Positions 1 through 11,033 are shown, counted from the stretch's first letter. The stretch is DNA of 36,174 nt from an uncultured beta proteobacterium (GCA_903838565.1 CAILZB010000031.1:1-36174); one strand, 5' to 3'. Notes: generated by a model not told the origin, from the sequence alone. A program made the numbers and translations.

Positions 1-1728
1 GCTCGTGCCCATCACGGCCAGCGTGCGCGGCGTGGTCCAGCCCTGCGCGATCAGGTACTGCGCACAGGCAATACCGTCCTTCCAGGTATTGGGTTTGCTG
101 GCCTTGACGCCCGCCAGGTGCCAGGGCTCGCCGTAGACGCCACTGCCGCGGATATTGGGCAGCGCGAGCACGCCGCCGCGTTCCAGCCACACCATCTGCG
201 CCGCGCTGAAATGCGCCGTTTCGGAATAGCCATAGGCGCCGTAGCCGTCCAGCAGTGTCGGGTTCGCGCCATTGCGCTGGAGCCCCATCCTGTGCAGCAG
301 CGTCATGGGCACCAGCACGCCGTCGTGGCTGGGCACATTCACCTGTTCGACCTCGATCTCGGGCAGTGCCGGCATCGTCACCTTGGTGCGCAGCCCGGTG
401 TCCACCGAGACGTTGCCGCGCAACTGGAACTCCAGCGGCAACCGGGTCCAGCCCGCGAGCGTGTACAGCATGTCGTCGTAGCCGTGCGCCGGGTCCTCGT
501 GCAGTTCGGCCGCGCCGGCGTAAGGCAGGGCGATGGCCTGGCCCGTCGTGTCGCCGTCGGTGTAGCGGCGGATGCCGATGGACGTGCCTTCGCGCAGGGC
601 GGCCATGACGGCGTTGCGCGTCAGCACAAAGCCCTCGAGCACGCCGTCCGCCGGCGCGATCGCGACTTCCTGCGCCCGCGCCAGGTCGGGGTGGCGCAGG
701 TCCAGCTTCATCACCTTGTAGCGCGGTGCGTTCTGGTGCGTGCGGTAGTAAAGCGCGTTGCCGCGCAGTTCGATGTCGACGATCTTGTCGGCCAGCGTCG
801 AGATCTTCTTCCAGTGGATGCGGGGCTGCGACAGATCGCTTACGGGCGCCACAAAAAGGAAGCCTTCGGGCACCGTGGTGTCGGTGGTGCGCGCCAGCAT
901 CCAGGGGCTGCCTGGCGTGAAGCGGATGCTGCCCACATCCAGCCGCGCCAGCCCCAGGTCGCGGGTGACCTGGGGGCCGAAAACGGGCTTGGCCTGGGCC
1001 TCGCCTTGCCCCAGCTTGAGCCAGAGAACGCGACTGTCGAGGTAGGTCTCGGTGTCGCTCTCTCCCTCCTTGAGCGCCTTGAGCTGGTTGAAGGTGAGCG
1101 AGCGGCTGTCGGGCAGCCAGTTCACGAGCGAGTCGTGCACACGCGCCATCGGCTGACCCACCCGCTTGCCGCTGGCGACGTTCAGGATGTAGAGCGATGT
1201 GTCCTCGGAACCGCCCGCTGACATGCCGTAGGCCACGTGCCTGCCGTCCCACGATGGCACGAAGTAATTGATGGCGTGCGGAACGCCGGTGCGCGCGGCC
1301 TCGAGCTCCGGGTCGACCAGCACTTTTTCCGCGCCGTGCAGACCCACGCGCAACATCAGCTTGTACTGTTTCTGCTGGCTGCCGCGCTTGAGGTAATAAA
1401 TGCGCTCGCCCGGCATGCGCACCAGGTCGCTGAGCTTGTCGCCGCTGGCTGCCGACAGCTCGGCGATGCGCTGTTCCATTTGGTCGCGCCCGTCAATGCG
1501 GTCCAGCGTCTGGCGCGCATGTTCGCCCTGTCCCTTCAACCAGGCCTGCACCTCGGGGTCCTTGAGGTTTTCGAAATAGCGGTAGGGGTCGTGCACCGTG
1601 ACGCCGTGCAGCGTCTGCACCACGTCGCGCACTGCGGCCACGGGCGGCGCGGCCAGGGCCGGGCAAGCGGCAGTGCAGGCCAGCAACGCGAGGGCGAAGC
1701 GGCAAAGGGTCGAGTGCAGTGGTGTCAT
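1..1728 (-). CDS. Prolyl oligopeptidase family serine peptidase (S9A), 3' end cut by window
   Basis: This is an exported peptidase of the prolyl oligopeptidase/oligopeptidase B type, which cleaves short peptides, typically after proline or basic residues. I see 576 codons from the ATG at 1728. Residues 1-27 are a signal peptide (hydrophobic LALLACTAACPALA core ending ALA-AP), so it acts in the periplasm. The opening VHDPYRYFENLKDPEVQAW is the classic N-terminal S9A signature. A beta-propeller region follows, and the catalytic domain shows the ERGGVLALPNIRGSGVYG signature and a GxxWHLAG segment. The last three codons are G-T-S, where the family has the GxSxGG nucleophile elbow, so base 1 falls on the predicted catalytic serine. 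The Asp and His of the triad lie outside the window. The gene starts 64 bp after the flavoenzyme gene on the same strand and may share its transcript. I see no clear Shine-Dalgarno sequence. The family is secure; the substrate is unknown. Confidence 0.93.
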   Translation of the reverse strand, partial: MTPLHSTLCRFALALLACTAACPALAAPPVAAVRDVVQTLHGVTVHDPYRYFENLKDPEVQAWLKGQGEHARQTLDRIDGRDQMEQRIAELSAASGDKLSDLVRMPGERIYYLKRGSQQKQYKLMLRVGLHGAEKVLVDPELEAARTGVPHAINYFVPSWDGRHVAYGMSAGGSEDTSLYILNVASGKRVGQPMARVHDSLVNWLPDSRSLTFNQLKALKEGESDTETYLDSRVLWLKLGQGEAQAKPVFGPQVTRDLGLARLDVGSIRFTPGSPWMLARTTDTTVPEGFLFVAPVSDLSQPRIHWKKISTLADKIVDIELRGNALYYRTHQNAPRYKVMKLDLRHPDLARAQEVAIAPADGVLEGFVLTRNAVMAALREGTSIGIRRYTDGDTTGQAIALPYAGAAELHEDPAHGYDDMLYTLAGWTRLPLEFQLRGNVSVDTGLRTKVTMPALPEIEVEQVNVPSHDGVLVPMTLLHRMGLQRNGANPTLLDGYGAYGYSETAHFSAAQMVWLERGGVLALPNIRGSGVYGEPWHLAGVKASKPNTWKDGIACAQYLIAQGWTTPRTLAVMGTS

Positions 1729-1792
1729 GCGGAGCCCGTGTGGGTGGTGAAGGGAGTGAGGGCGGCGCTGGGACGGCGAGAAGCGCAGGCTC

Positions 1793-3680
<1,888 letters not shown>

Positions 3681-3790
3681 GGGGTTTTCTCCTGGGTCTG
3701 GCGGGCGTATTGTTGAGCAAGAATGTACCCCTAGTCAGTTGAGGACAGAGCACGCTCGCTGCGCGTAGCTTTGGTCTGTCCCGCAAGCTC

Positions 3791-4471
3791 TCAGAAAGCG
3801 CAGGGGCTCTCGAACTGCAGTGGCGCACCGGTCACGGGATGGATCAGCTCCAGCCGCCAGGCGTGCAGCATGAGTCGCGTCGTGTGGGCCGCCTGCGGCG
3901 CCTCGGCGTAAAGCCGGTCGCCCAGGATCGAATGCCCCAGCGCCTTCAGGTGCACGCGCAATTGATGGCTGCGTCCGGTGAGCGGCTCAAGCTCCAGTCG
4001 CGTGGCGCTCTGAAGCTCGTGCGCGTTCGCCGCAAAGGCGTGCCAGCGCGGGTCCGGGCTGAGGATGCGCCAACGGGTGCAGCTGGGTTTGCCGTGCTCG
4101 GCGTCGATCACGCGCAGCGGGCGGTTCGGCCAGTCCAGCGCGATCGGCAGATCGATCTGGCCCCAGGGCGTGCTCGGCGGCGCCACTGTGCCGTGCACCA
4201 GGGCGAGATAGCGCTTGTGCACCCTGCGCTGCGCAAAGGCGTCGCTCAAGCTTCGCTGCACCGCCTTGCTGCGCGCCATCAGCAGCAGGCCTGACGTCGC
4301 CTGGTCCAGGCGGTGCACCACCAGCGCGTCGCTCCAGATCGCCTGTGCGCGCGCCGCCAGACAATCCTGCTTGTCGGCGCCACGCCCCGGCACCGTCAGC
4401 AGGTCTGCCGGTTTGTCCAGCACCAGCAGCGCGTCGTCCACGTAGAGCGCGTGCGCTGACCGGGTGCTCAT
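3791..4471 (-). CDS. rluA: RluA-family pseudouridine synthase (RluA)
   Basis: This enzyme isomerises uridine to pseudouridine in RNA. E. coli RluA acts on 23S rRNA position 746 and on position 32 of some tRNAs. The 226-residue protein matches the short RluA subtype, without an S4 domain. It has [13 protein letters not shown] near residue 18 and the catalytic loop HRLDQATSG with Asp56. DWPNRP, a GKPSCT segment, [10 protein letters not shown] and [12 protein letters not shown], all typical of RluA, follow. The start is the ATG at 4471, which overlaps the miaA stop in an ATGA sequence; an upstream in-frame extension to 4543 is antisense-like sequence within miaA and is not used. Position and overlap suggest coupled expression with miaA, also a tRNA-modifying enzyme. 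Confidence 0.9.
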   Translation of the reverse strand: MSTRSAHALYVDDALLVLDKPADLLTVPGRGADKQDCLAARAQAIWSDALVVHRLDQATSGLLLMARSKAVQRSLSDAFAQRRVHKRYLALVHGTVAPPSTPWGQIDLPIALDWPNRPLRVIDAEHGKPSCTRWRILSPDPRWHAFAANAHELQSATRLELEPLTGRSHQLRVHLKALGHSILGDRLYAEAPQAAHTTRLMLHAWRLELIHPVTGAPLQFESPCAF

Positions 4472-5502
4472 GTCGACTCGGCCTGGTCGGTCAATGACTG
4501 TGCCAGCGCCAGCACCTGCGCCAGCGCGTCGGGTGCATCGCAAAACACCACGCGGCGCTGCGGCATGGAGCGCAGCCAGGTGATCTGGCGTTTGGCCAGT
4601 TGGCGCGTGGCAAAGATGCCCTTGTCGCGCAGGGTGGAGAGTTCGGAAGCGTCCAGATCGCGCGGCGAGTCCAAACCGGGCGCCACGTGCGAGTCCAGAC
4701 CGAGCGCCGCGTGCGAGTCCAGAATTTCCCAGGTCTGTCGATAACCGACGCAGCGCATGGAGGGTAGATCCGGATTCAGGTCGCCGCGTGCGCGCAGCGC
4801 CTTCACTTCGTCGATCAGACCGGCTGCCAGCATCGCGTCAAAGCGCCGCGCAATGCGCTCATGCAGCCAGACGCGCTCGCGCGGCTCCAGCGAGATCAGC
4901 GGCAGCTCGCCCAGGCCCTGCAGCTGGCGCTCGCCTTCCTTGGCCGCGTGCAGCGCCGACAGCGTCTGGCCCGACACGCGAAACACCTCGAGCGCGCGCT
5001 GGATGCGCTGCGAGTCGTTGGGCGCCAGACGCGCCGCCGTGATGGCATCCACCCGCGCCAGTTCGGCATGCATCGCTGGCCAGCCCAGCGCCTGGGCCTG
5101 CGCTTCGAGTTCGGCGCGCACGGCGGGGTCGGCAGGCGGCAGCGCGTCCAGCCCGTGGAACAGCGCCTTGAAGTAGAGCATGGTGCCGCCCACCAGCAGC
5201 GCCAGGTGGCCGCGCGCGTTGATCTGCCGGATCAGCGCCTGAGCATCCGCGGCAAACTCGGCGGCGCTGTAGGCCTGCAGCGGGTCGCGGATGTCGATCA
5301 GGTGGTGCGACACGGCCGCGAGCTCGGCCGCCGTGGGCTTGGCTGTGCCGATGTCCATGCCGCGGTACACCAGGGCCGAATCGACGCTGATGATTTCCAG
5401 TTGCCCTTGCAGATGCTGCGCAATCGCAAAGGCGGCAGCGGTCTTGCCGGAGGCTGTGGGGCCCGCCAGGCACAGGACGCGTGCGCTGTGGACCTTGCTC
5501 AT
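4468..5502 (-). CDS. miaA: tRNA dimethylallyltransferase
   Basis: MiaA transfers a dimethylallyl group to N6 of adenosine 37 in tRNAs that read codons beginning with U, the first step toward ms2i6A. The 344-residue protein has the P-loop [11 protein letters not shown] (residues 14-24), [19 protein letters not shown], the HHLIDIRDP segment, [13 protein letters not shown], and [12 protein letters not shown], all hallmark MiaA motifs. The C-terminal [17 protein letters not shown] helix is present as [18 protein letters not shown]. Before this helix lies an unusual insertion of repeated LDSH-A/V-A-x-G units (see the tandem repeat entry), making the protein slightly longer than the roughly 310-320 residues usual for the family. 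The start ATG at 5502 overlaps the MFS gene stop in an ATGA sequence, and its own stop overlaps the rluA start in the same way. Confidence 0.96.
   Translation of the reverse strand: MSKVHSARVLCLAGPTASGKTAAAFAIAQHLQGQLEIISVDSALVYRGMDIGTAKPTAAELAAVSHHLIDIRDPLQAYSAAEFAADAQALIRQINARGHLALLVGGTMLYFKALFHGLDALPPADPAVRAELEAQAQALGWPAMHAELARVDAITAARLAPNDSQRIQRALEVFRVSGQTLSALHAAKEGERQLQGLGELPLISLEPRERVWLHERIARRFDAMLAAGLIDEVKALRARGDLNPDLPSMRCVGYRQTWEILDSHAALGLDSHVAPGLDSPRDLDASELSTLRDKGIFATRQLAKRQITWLRSMPQRRVVFCDAPDALAQVLALAQSLTDQAEST
4665..4723. repeat. 24-bp in-frame tandem repeat inside miaA
   Basis: Two full 24-bp units (4665-4688 and 4689-4712) with four mismatches between them are followed by an 11-bp partial third unit. 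Read on the minus strand they encode repeated octapeptides LDSHAALG and LDSHVAPG. The length is a multiple of three, so the miaA frame is preserved. Confidence 0.85.
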
Positions 5503-6752
5503 GGCCGGACCCTGGCGCCGCGGTCGTGGCGCTGCACCAGGGTCCAGGCGGTGAGCGACACGCCCACGCTCCAGAACCAGACGCCTTGGGTCATGGGCAG
5601 AACCGTGCCGTCCATGTTCACGCCTAGCCAGCTGCCCACGGCAAATGCCGCCAGCATCATCAGGAAACCGTTCAACGCCGACGCTGCTCCCGCGGCCTGC
5701 GGAAAGGGGCCGACCGCGCCGCTTTGGCCGCAGGGTTGGTGGATGCCGTGCCCGACCATGAACAGGTAGAACGGCGGCAACAGCGTCCACACGCTGTGCC
5801 AGCCCGCCAGCGCCAGACCACCCATGAGCGTTCCCGCCGTGAGCGTGAGGCCGCCGGCGATGGCCAGCGTGCGGTGCAGGCCCAGGCGTTTGAGCAGACG
5901 CCGGCACAGCAGCGTGCCCACGATGTAGGAAATGGACGAAAGCAGCATCACGAGGCCGAACTGGGTCTTGCTCAATCCCAGCACCTGGATGAAGACGAAG
6001 GGTGAGGACGCGAGAAAGGTGAAGAGCCCGGCGTAGGAGCAGACCGACAGTGCCGAGAACGCGACAAACGTGGGGTGGCGCAGGATGTGCCACCCGTTGC
6101 GGGCCAGCGTCGTGGCCTGGAGGGCGCGCGGGTTCCTGCGCGGTACGGTCTCTTCAAATCGCCAGAAGATGACGGCCAGCGTGGTGGCCGAACACAGCGC
6201 CAGTGTGAACAGCACCGCGCGCCAGTCCAGCCATTGCGCCAGCGCGCCGCCCACGGGCGCGCTCAGGCAGGCGATGACGCCCAAGCCGGTCAATCCCTTG
6301 GACATGACGCGCGCGCCTTCGAGTGGCGGATACAGGTCGCGCACGATGGCACGGGCGCACATCACGGCCGCGCCCATGGCGGCCCCCTGCAAAGCGCGCC
6401 AGGCGATCAGCCACGCCATGCTCGGTGCCAGCGCGCAGGCCAGCGCCGAGAGCACGTAGGCGCCCAGACCCCACAGCAGGATCGGGCGTCGCCCAAAGCG
6501 GTCGGACAAGGGGCCCCAGATCAGCTGCGAGCAGCCGAAGGCCAGCAGCAGGGCCGTGAGCGTGAGCTGCGCCTGCGACAGGGTCGCGCCAAAGCCCTGG
6601 GTCAGCGCCGGCAGCGCGGGCAGATACATGTCGGTGGTCAGCGGCTGCATGCCCAGCAGCAGCGACAGCAGCAAAACGATGAGTCCGGGGGACATGGTGT
6701 GTGCCGCCGTAGCGTGCGTGGCCACGTCTGAGCCCGAGGGGGAATGTGACAT
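5499..6752 (-). CDS. Bcr/CflA-type MFS drug efflux transporter
   Basis: This inner-membrane proton-coupled exporter of the major facilitator superfamily belongs to the drug:H+ antiporter (12-helix) group. The 417-residue protein has [12 protein letters not shown] in the first helix, typical of the Bcr/CflA subfamily. [15 protein letters not shown] is the loop 2-3 motif A, and [24 protein letters not shown] corresponds to motif B and the antiporter region of helices 4-5. About twelve hydrophobic helices can be counted. The chosen ATG is at 6752; an in-frame ATG at 6788 would add 12 residues that overlap the promoter region of the divergent gene. The substrate is unknown; bicyclomycin, sulfonamides and chloramphenicol are known substrates of relatives. 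It is the first gene of the MFS-miaA-rluA overlapping set. Confidence 0.9.
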   Translation of the reverse strand: MSHSPSGSDVATHATAAHTMSPGLIVLLLSLLLGMQPLTTDMYLPALPALTQGFGATLSQAQLTLTALLLAFGCSQLIWGPLSDRFGRRPILLWGLGAYVLSALACALAPSMAWLIAWRALQGAAMGAAVMCARAIVRDLYPPLEGARVMSKGLTGLGVIACLSAPVGGALAQWLDWRAVLFTLALCSATTLAVIFWRFEETVPRRNPRALQATTLARNGWHILRHPTFVAFSALSVCSYAGLFTFLASSPFVFIQVLGLSKTQFGLVMLLSSISYIVGTLLCRRLLKRLGLHRTLAIAGGLTLTAGTLMGGLALAGWHSVWTLLPPFYLFMVGHGIHQPCGQSGAVGPFPQAAGAASALNGFLMMLAAFAVGSWLGVNMDGTVLPMTQGVWFWSVGVSLTAWTLVQRHDRGARVRP

Positions 6753-6773
6753 GCGGTTGAGCGTACCAGAAGG

Positions 6774-6779
6774 GATAAT
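6774..6779 (+). promoter_or_regulatory. Candidate -10 box (GATAAT) for gene at 6806
   Basis: GATAAT lies 26 bp upstream of the ATG at 6806 in the short divergent intergenic region. I see no good -35 at a normal distance. A transcript starting about 7 bp downstream would carry the AGGA ribosome-binding site at 6797-6800. Tentative. Confidence 0.4.
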
Positions 6780-6805
6780 CGCAGCCATTCGACCACAGGA
6801 ACCGC

Positions 6806-7675
6806 ATGAACTTCGATCAATATTTGGAACAGGCCTGGAGCGAGCATGGCGACAACGCCTACGCCGTGGCGGAGCGACTCAAGACCGCCCGCGCGCTGCT
6901 GACGCAGTCGCCGCAGGTGGGGGCGTTGGCGCGCATCCTGGTGCACGTGTTCGGCGAGCACCTGGGCGACTGGAGCGGCGCGCAGCGCGAGCTGGCGCTG
7001 CTGCAGGAGCATGCGCTTTGCCAGACCGATGCCCAGGCCACCAGCGCCGTGCGCGTCGCTCAGGCGGCGCTGGCGCTGGCGCAGGGCCAGGTGCCACAGG
7101 GCGCGAAACTGACCGACGAGGAACGTGTGCGCGCCCTCGCTTCAGCCAGCGCGATCTGCCTGGGGCGCGAGGAGCTGGGCAACGCCTCGGATCTTTTCGA
7201 TCTCAGCCTGAAGCTGGCGGCGCTGTTGCCGCCGGCATGCAGGGGTTTTGAGCGCGCCCTCGCGGTGGCAGCGAACAATTTGGCCTGCGCTTTAGGCGAG
7301 TTGCCGCTGCGCAGTGAGGAGCAGGATGCGCAGATGGTCAAGGCAGCGCAGAGCGCGCGCCGCTATTGGGAGCTGGCCGGCACCTGGCTCGAGACCCAGC
7401 GCGCCGATTACGTGCTGGCCAAGTCGCATCTGCGTGCCGGTCATCTGCCGGCGGCCGCGAGCCACGCCGTGGACTGCCTGAACCTGTGTCAGGCCAATCA
7501 GGCGAGCGCGTTGGACCTGTTCTTCGCCCATGAAATCGCCGCGCTCGCGGCCCAAGCCCTGGGCTATGGTGCAGCCTTCGAGGCGGCGCGCCAATCGGCA
7601 CTGCAGGCCTTCGACGCGCTCGATGCGCAGGATCAGGCTGCGGCCCAGGCAGAGCGCGATGCGCTGCTGGCTTGA
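6806..7675 (+). CDS. Conserved hypothetical protein with TPR-like helical repeats
   Basis: This 289-residue soluble protein has no signal peptide or membrane segment. It is almost entirely amphipathic alpha-helix rich in Ala, Leu and Gln, and contains repeated helix pairs such as ALAVAANNLACALGELP and QRADYVLAKSHLRAGHLPAAASHAVDCLNLC, which resemble tetratricopeptide repeats. I recognise no catalytic motif. The pattern suggests a protein-binding scaffold. The start is the ATG at 6806, preceded by AGGA 5 bp upstream and a GATAAT -10 candidate. Its 3' end overlaps the next gene by 17 bp, so the two are probably co-transcribed. The gene diverges from the MFS exporter. Function unknown. Confidence 0.8.
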   Translation: MNFDQYLEQAWSEHGDNAYAVAERLKTARALLTQSPQVGALARILVHVFGEHLGDWSGAQRELALLQEHALCQTDAQATSAVRVAQAALALAQGQVPQGAKLTDEERVRALASASAICLGREELGNASDLFDLSLKLAALLPPACRGFERALAVAANNLACALGELPLRSEEQDAQMVKAAQSARRYWELAGTWLETQRADYVLAKSHLRAGHLPAAASHAVDCLNLCQANQASALDLFFAHEIAALAAQALGYGAAFEAARQSALQAFDALDAQDQAAAQAERDALLA

Positions 7676-8153
7676 GCGTGCGCTGTACCTGCTGGCCTTG
7701 AGTGGGTGCATGCTGATGAACGCACAGGCTCAAACGGCAGTGCAGGCGACGCCCTTGGCATTGGAGCAGCAGGTGCTGGCCACCGAGCGCGCCTTTGCCA
7801 AAACCATGGCGGAGCGCGATCACGCGGCGTTCAGTGCCTTGGTGTCGGAGGAGGCGGTGTTCTTCTCCGGTCCCGAGCCGCTGCGCGGCAAGCCGGCGGT
7901 AGCCGCCTTCTGGAAGCGCTTCTACGAAAAAGCGCAAGCGCCTTTTTCCTGGGAGCCGGACCAGGTGCAGGTGCTGGACTCGGGCACCCTGGCCTTGAGC
8001 ACGGGGCCGGTGCGCAACGCCCAAGGCGAGCTGATCGCCCGCTTCACCTCGATCTGGCGCCAGGAGCAGCCCGGCGTGTGGCGCATCGTGTTCGACAAGG
8101 GGGACGAGGCCTGCCAGTGCGCCACGCCCAAAGGCGCCTCAGCGACCCCTTAG
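7659..8153 (+). CDS. Exported DUF4440/SnoaL-like (NTF2 fold) protein
   Basis: This 164-residue protein has a hydrophobic N-terminus (residues 8-20) ending in NAQAQ, consistent with a signal peptide. The NTF2-like body follows: EQQVLATERAFAKTMAERDHAAFSALVSEEAVFF, GPEPLRGKPAVAAFWKRFY, then beta strands ending RFTSIWRQEQPGVWRIVFDKG. This layout is typical of DUF4440/SnoaL-like proteins, which bind small ligands or act as simple hydrolases or isomerases; no function can be assigned. The start is taken as the ATG at 7659, overlapping the upstream gene; an in-frame ATG at 7710 would leave almost no signal peptide. Its last 15 bp overlap the 3' end of mutL on the opposite strand. Confidence 0.82.
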   Translation: MRCWLERALYLLALSGCMLMNAQAQTAVQATPLALEQQVLATERAFAKTMAERDHAAFSALVSEEAVFFSGPEPLRGKPAVAAFWKRFYEKAQAPFSWEPDQVQVLDSGTLALSTGPVRNAQGELIARFTSIWRQEQPGVWRIVFDKGDEACQCATPKGASATP

Positions 8154-10019
8154 GAACAGCGCGTCCAGCTCCTTCATGGTGACCTGGCGCCAGGTGGGCC
8201 GGCCGTGGTTGCACTGGTCCGAGCGCTCGGTCGCTTCCATCTGACGCAGCAGGGCGTTCATTTCTTCCAATGTGAGCCTGCGGTTGGCGCGCACCGCGCC
8301 GTGGCAGGCCATGGTGGCGAGGATGTCGTGCTGCGCGCGCTGGATCACGCTGCTGGCGTCGTGTTGCGCCAACTCGGCCAGCACGCTGCGCGCCAGCTCC
8401 ACCGCGTCGCCCTGTACCAGTGCGCTGGGGACGGCGCGCACCGCCAGGGTCCTGCTGGAAAATGCGGTGATCTCCAGGCCCAGGCGCTGCAGCGTCTCGA
8501 CCTGGCCCTCGGCGCAGGCGATCTCGGCCGGCGTGGCGGCGAAGGTGGCGGGGATCAGCAGCGGCTGGCTGGCGATGGCCCGGGACTGTTCCGGGTCCGC
8601 GGCGCTCCACTGATGCTTCAGACGTTCGTACACGATGCGTTCGTGCGCGGCGTGCATGTCGACCACGATCATCCCTTGAGCGTTCTCCGCCAGGATGTAC
8701 ACGCCCTGCAGCTGCGCCAGCGCGCGGCCCAGCGGCCAGTCTGTCGCGGAATTGGGCGCTTCCACGGCCTGCACCGCCAGGGGTTGATGGCTTGGCTCCG
8801 TCGCGGCGTCGGTGGCAAGCGGTGCTTGCACCCGCGCCACCGGCCACAAGGCCTCGAAGTCGGAGACGCGGTGCGCCATGCTGGCATTGAACTGCATCGC
8901 CTGCTGCGGCCAGGGTGCCGGCCTGGGCGTTTCGCTGCGATTGAAAAAGGGAGTCGGCGACGCCGCCTCGGCTTGGGACGATTCCGTGGCTTCGTCAGTC
9001 CCTGCGATGGCGCTGCTGCGCGGTGCCGCCAGTGCGTTTTCCACCGCGTGGCGCACGGCCTGATGCACTTCGCGGCTGTCGCGAAAACGCACTTCGATCT
9101 TGGTCGGGTGCACGTTCACGTCGACACGCGTCGGGTCCATCTCCACATACAGCGCATACACCGGCTGGCGCTGACCGTGCAACACGTCCTCGTAGGCGCT
9201 GCGCGCCGCATGGCTGATGACCTTGTCGCGCACGAAGCGGCCGTTCACATAGGCGAACTGCTGGTCGGCGCGGGTGCGCGCCGCATCCGGGATGCCGGCG
9301 CGCCCGGTGACGACGATGTTGCCGACGCGGTGCTCCACCGGAATCGATTGCGCGATGAAGTCCTGACCCAGCACATCGCCCAGGCGCTGCTCCAGCGTGC
9401 CGACGAGCCACTGCTCGACCAGCCGGCCCTCGTGCCAGATGGCAAAGCCCACATCGGGTCGCACCAGCGCGTGCCGGCGCACCGCCTCGACGCAATGCGC
9501 GAGCTCGGTGGCATCGGCCTTGAGGAACTTGCGCCGCGCCGGCGTGCTGTAAAAAAGCTCCTTCACTTCCACCGTCGTTCCCTGCGCGCGCGCCGCGGGG
9601 CGCAGCTCTCCGGTGCGGCCCTCCAGCACATAGGCGCTGGCCTGATCGGCGGTGCGCGACAGCAACGCGCAGTCGGCGATGGAGTTGATGGCGGCCAGCG
9701 CCTCACCGCGAAAGCCCATGGTGCCCACCGATTCCAGGTCCGACAGGCTGGAGATCTTGCTGGTGGCGTGGCGCTTGAAGGCGATGGGCAGCTCCTGCGG
9801 CAGGATGCCCATGCCGTCGTCTTCGACCGCAATCAAACGAACGCCGCCAGCAAGCAGGCGCACCGTGATCTGCGTGGCGCCCGCGTCCAGCGCGTTGTCC
9901 ACCAGCTCGCGCACGACCGAGGCCGGTCGTTCCACCACCTCGCCGGCGGCGATCTGGCTGATGAGCTCGTCGGGAAGTTCGAGGATGGGGCGGCGGGGGG
10001 AGGGTATGGATTCGGTCAC
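8139..10019 (-). CDS. mutL: DNA mismatch repair protein MutL
   Basis: MutL couples mismatch recognition by MutS to strand removal. The 626-residue protein begins with a GHKL ATPase domain: QIAAGEVVERPASVVRELVD with Glu38 and Asn42, DDGMG, and GFRGEALAAI. The transducer domain follows with YVNGRFVRD and VDVNVHPTKIEVRF. A low-complexity linker spans about residues 335-435. The C-terminal dimerisation domain carries DMHAAHERIVYE, which fits the endonuclease motif DQHA(x)2E(x)4E with Met for Gln, and later ACHGAVRAN and CNHGRPT, which complete the metal site. It is thus probably a nicking MutL, as in bacteria that lack MutH. The start is a GTG at 10019 with a TAGAAT box 6 bp upstream, suggesting a leaderless message. 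Confidence 0.97.
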   Translation of the reverse strand: MTESIPSPRRPILELPDELISQIAAGEVVERPASVVRELVDNALDAGATQITVRLLAGGVRLIAVEDDGMGILPQELPIAFKRHATSKISSLSDLESVGTMGFRGEALAAINSIADCALLSRTADQASAYVLEGRTGELRPAARAQGTTVEVKELFYSTPARRKFLKADATELAHCVEAVRRHALVRPDVGFAIWHEGRLVEQWLVGTLEQRLGDVLGQDFIAQSIPVEHRVGNIVVTGRAGIPDAARTRADQQFAYVNGRFVRDKVISHAARSAYEDVLHGQRQPVYALYVEMDPTRVDVNVHPTKIEVRFRDSREVHQAVRHAVENALAAPRSSAIAGTDEATESSQAEAASPTPFFNRSETPRPAPWPQQAMQFNASMAHRVSDFEALWPVARVQAPLATDAATEPSHQPLAVQAVEAPNSATDWPLGRALAQLQGVYILAENAQGMIVVDMHAAHERIVYERLKHQWSAADPEQSRAIASQPLLIPATFAATPAEIACAEGQVETLQRLGLEITAFSSRTLAVRAVPSALVQGDAVELARSVLAELAQHDASSVIQRAQHDILATMACHGAVRANRRLTLEEMNALLRQMEATERSDQCNHGRPTWRQVTMKELDALFLRGR

Positions 10020-10025
10020 CGGGAG

Positions 10026-10031
10026 ATTCTA
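10026..10031 (-). promoter_or_regulatory. Candidate mutL -10 box (TAGAAT)
   Basis: TAGAAT reads toward mutL and ends 6 bp before its GTG start. A weak TTCGCG lies 16 bp upstream as a possible -35. Transcription would start at or next to the start codon. Tentative. Confidence 0.45.
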
Positions 10032-10073
10032 GGGCTCGCTCGCGCAGCGCGAACGACAGCAGCGTCAAAGTGC

Positions 10074-11033
10074 TCAGTCCTGTTGGATATTGCGCTTGAG
10101 TTCGAGGTAGGCGGGCAAGCGCGCGCCGCCCAGGGCGACGGCCCGGTCGATGGCTTCCAGGGCCGCAGCCCGCTCGCCCTGGTCCAGCAGCACCTGCGCC
10201 AGGTTGTTCCAGGCGTCGGCGAAATCCGGATGCACGGCGACCGCCCGTTGGTAGGCCGTTTGCGCTGCGCCCTTGTCGCCCAGCGCGTAGGCCGTATTGC
10301 CCGCGCCCAGCAGCAGCGTGCGCTGGGTTGGCCACTTCTTCAGCGCCGTGGCATAGGCCACCCGAGCCGCATTCGCGTCCACGCGCTCCAGCGCGGCCAG
10401 GCTTTGCGCAAACGGCTCCGGTTCTGCCGTCGCAGGAAGACGCTGCGGGGGCAGCGCCACCAGGGCCCAGTAGCCGCTGCGCGCCCAGGTCCGCTCGAAC
10501 GTGAACAGCGACATCTCCAGGTGCTCCGTTCGGCCCGAATTCAGCAGCACCCGGTTGCGTTCGCGGTCGTAGCCGATGACGACCGCGTAGTGCCAGACGG
10601 GATAGATCGGCAGCGACAGGTTCTGCAGCACCAGCACCGGGTTGCCCGCAGCGACCTCGCGCAGCACCGCGGCGATGGCGGGCTGGAGCGCATAGGCGGG
10701 CAGGCCGTGGCGCCGGCTGGCTGCCTGCATCTCCACCTGCAGCGATCCTTCGCGGCCCGGCAGATACACCTGATCGAGCAGTTGCTCGGGTGTCGCGGCA
10801 ACGCCCGCCGACTGCAACACCGCGGCCAGCGCCGCCGGTCCGCATTCGTGCTCCTCCTGCGGAAAAAATGCGATCTCCTTGAGCTCGAAGTGAGCCGGAA
10901 GATCCGGCGGCCAATGCTGCTCCAGGCTCATCAACTGGGGCGAGGCGCAGCCCGCCAGCAGGGCACAAACCAAAACCCCCGCCAGAGCGAGGGTTGAAAA
11001 GTTGAAAGTCCGCGGCGACGCGGGTCGCTTCAT
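10074..11033 (-). CDS. PA2778-family C39-like cysteine peptidase lipoprotein with TPR tail
   Basis: This 319-residue lipoprotein has a signal peptide ending in the lipobox LLAGC with Cys29, so it is predicted to be anchored in a membrane facing the periplasm. The next part resembles peptidase family C39, the domain that trims double-glycine leader peptides: HECGPAALAAVL carries the presumed nucleophile Cys64 with Gln59 shortly before it, and PVWHYAVVIGYD carries the presumed His148. At the usual third position I read LLNSG, so the classical Asp is not obvious. From about residue 225 there are two or three TPR-like helix pairs (TLLLGAGNTAYALGDKGAAQ, FADAWNNLAQVLLDQGERAA). The start ATG at 11033 overlaps the stop of the PA2779-family gene in an ATGA sequence. 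The pair is conserved together in other proteobacteria to my knowledge; its biological role is not established. Confidence 0.88.
   Translation of the reverse strand: MKRPASPRTFNFSTLALAGVLVCALLAGCASPQLMSLEQHWPPDLPAHFELKEIAFFPQEEHECGPAALAAVLQSAGVAATPEQLLDQVYLPGREGSLQVEMQAASRRHGLPAYALQPAIAAVLREVAAGNPVLVLQNLSLPIYPVWHYAVVIGYDRERNRVLLNSGRTEHLEMSLFTFERTWARSGYWALVALPPQRLPATAEPEPFAQSLAALERVDANAARVAYATALKKWPTQRTLLLGAGNTAYALGDKGAAQTAYQRAVAVHPDFADAWNNLAQVLLDQGERAAALEAIDRAVALGGARLPAYLELKRNIQQD

Noticed and set aside
118..1221. 367-codon plus-strand open frame opposite the prolyl oligopeptidase
   Set aside because: Shadow of the peptidase gene, which has clear family signatures on the minus strand.
4665..4723. 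CRISPR-like array from the regular repeat in miaA
   Set aside because: The units are contiguous with no spacers and lie in frame within a coding gene.
10040..10052. Palindrome TCGCGCAGCGCGA upstream of mutL as an operator
   Set aside because: A 13-bp G+C-only dyad with a 1-nt centre is common by chance in this composition; no supporting context beyond its position.
8205..10997. A 930-codon open frame antisense to mutL and the C39-like gene
   Set aside because: It spans two well-supported genes on the other strand and has shadow composition.
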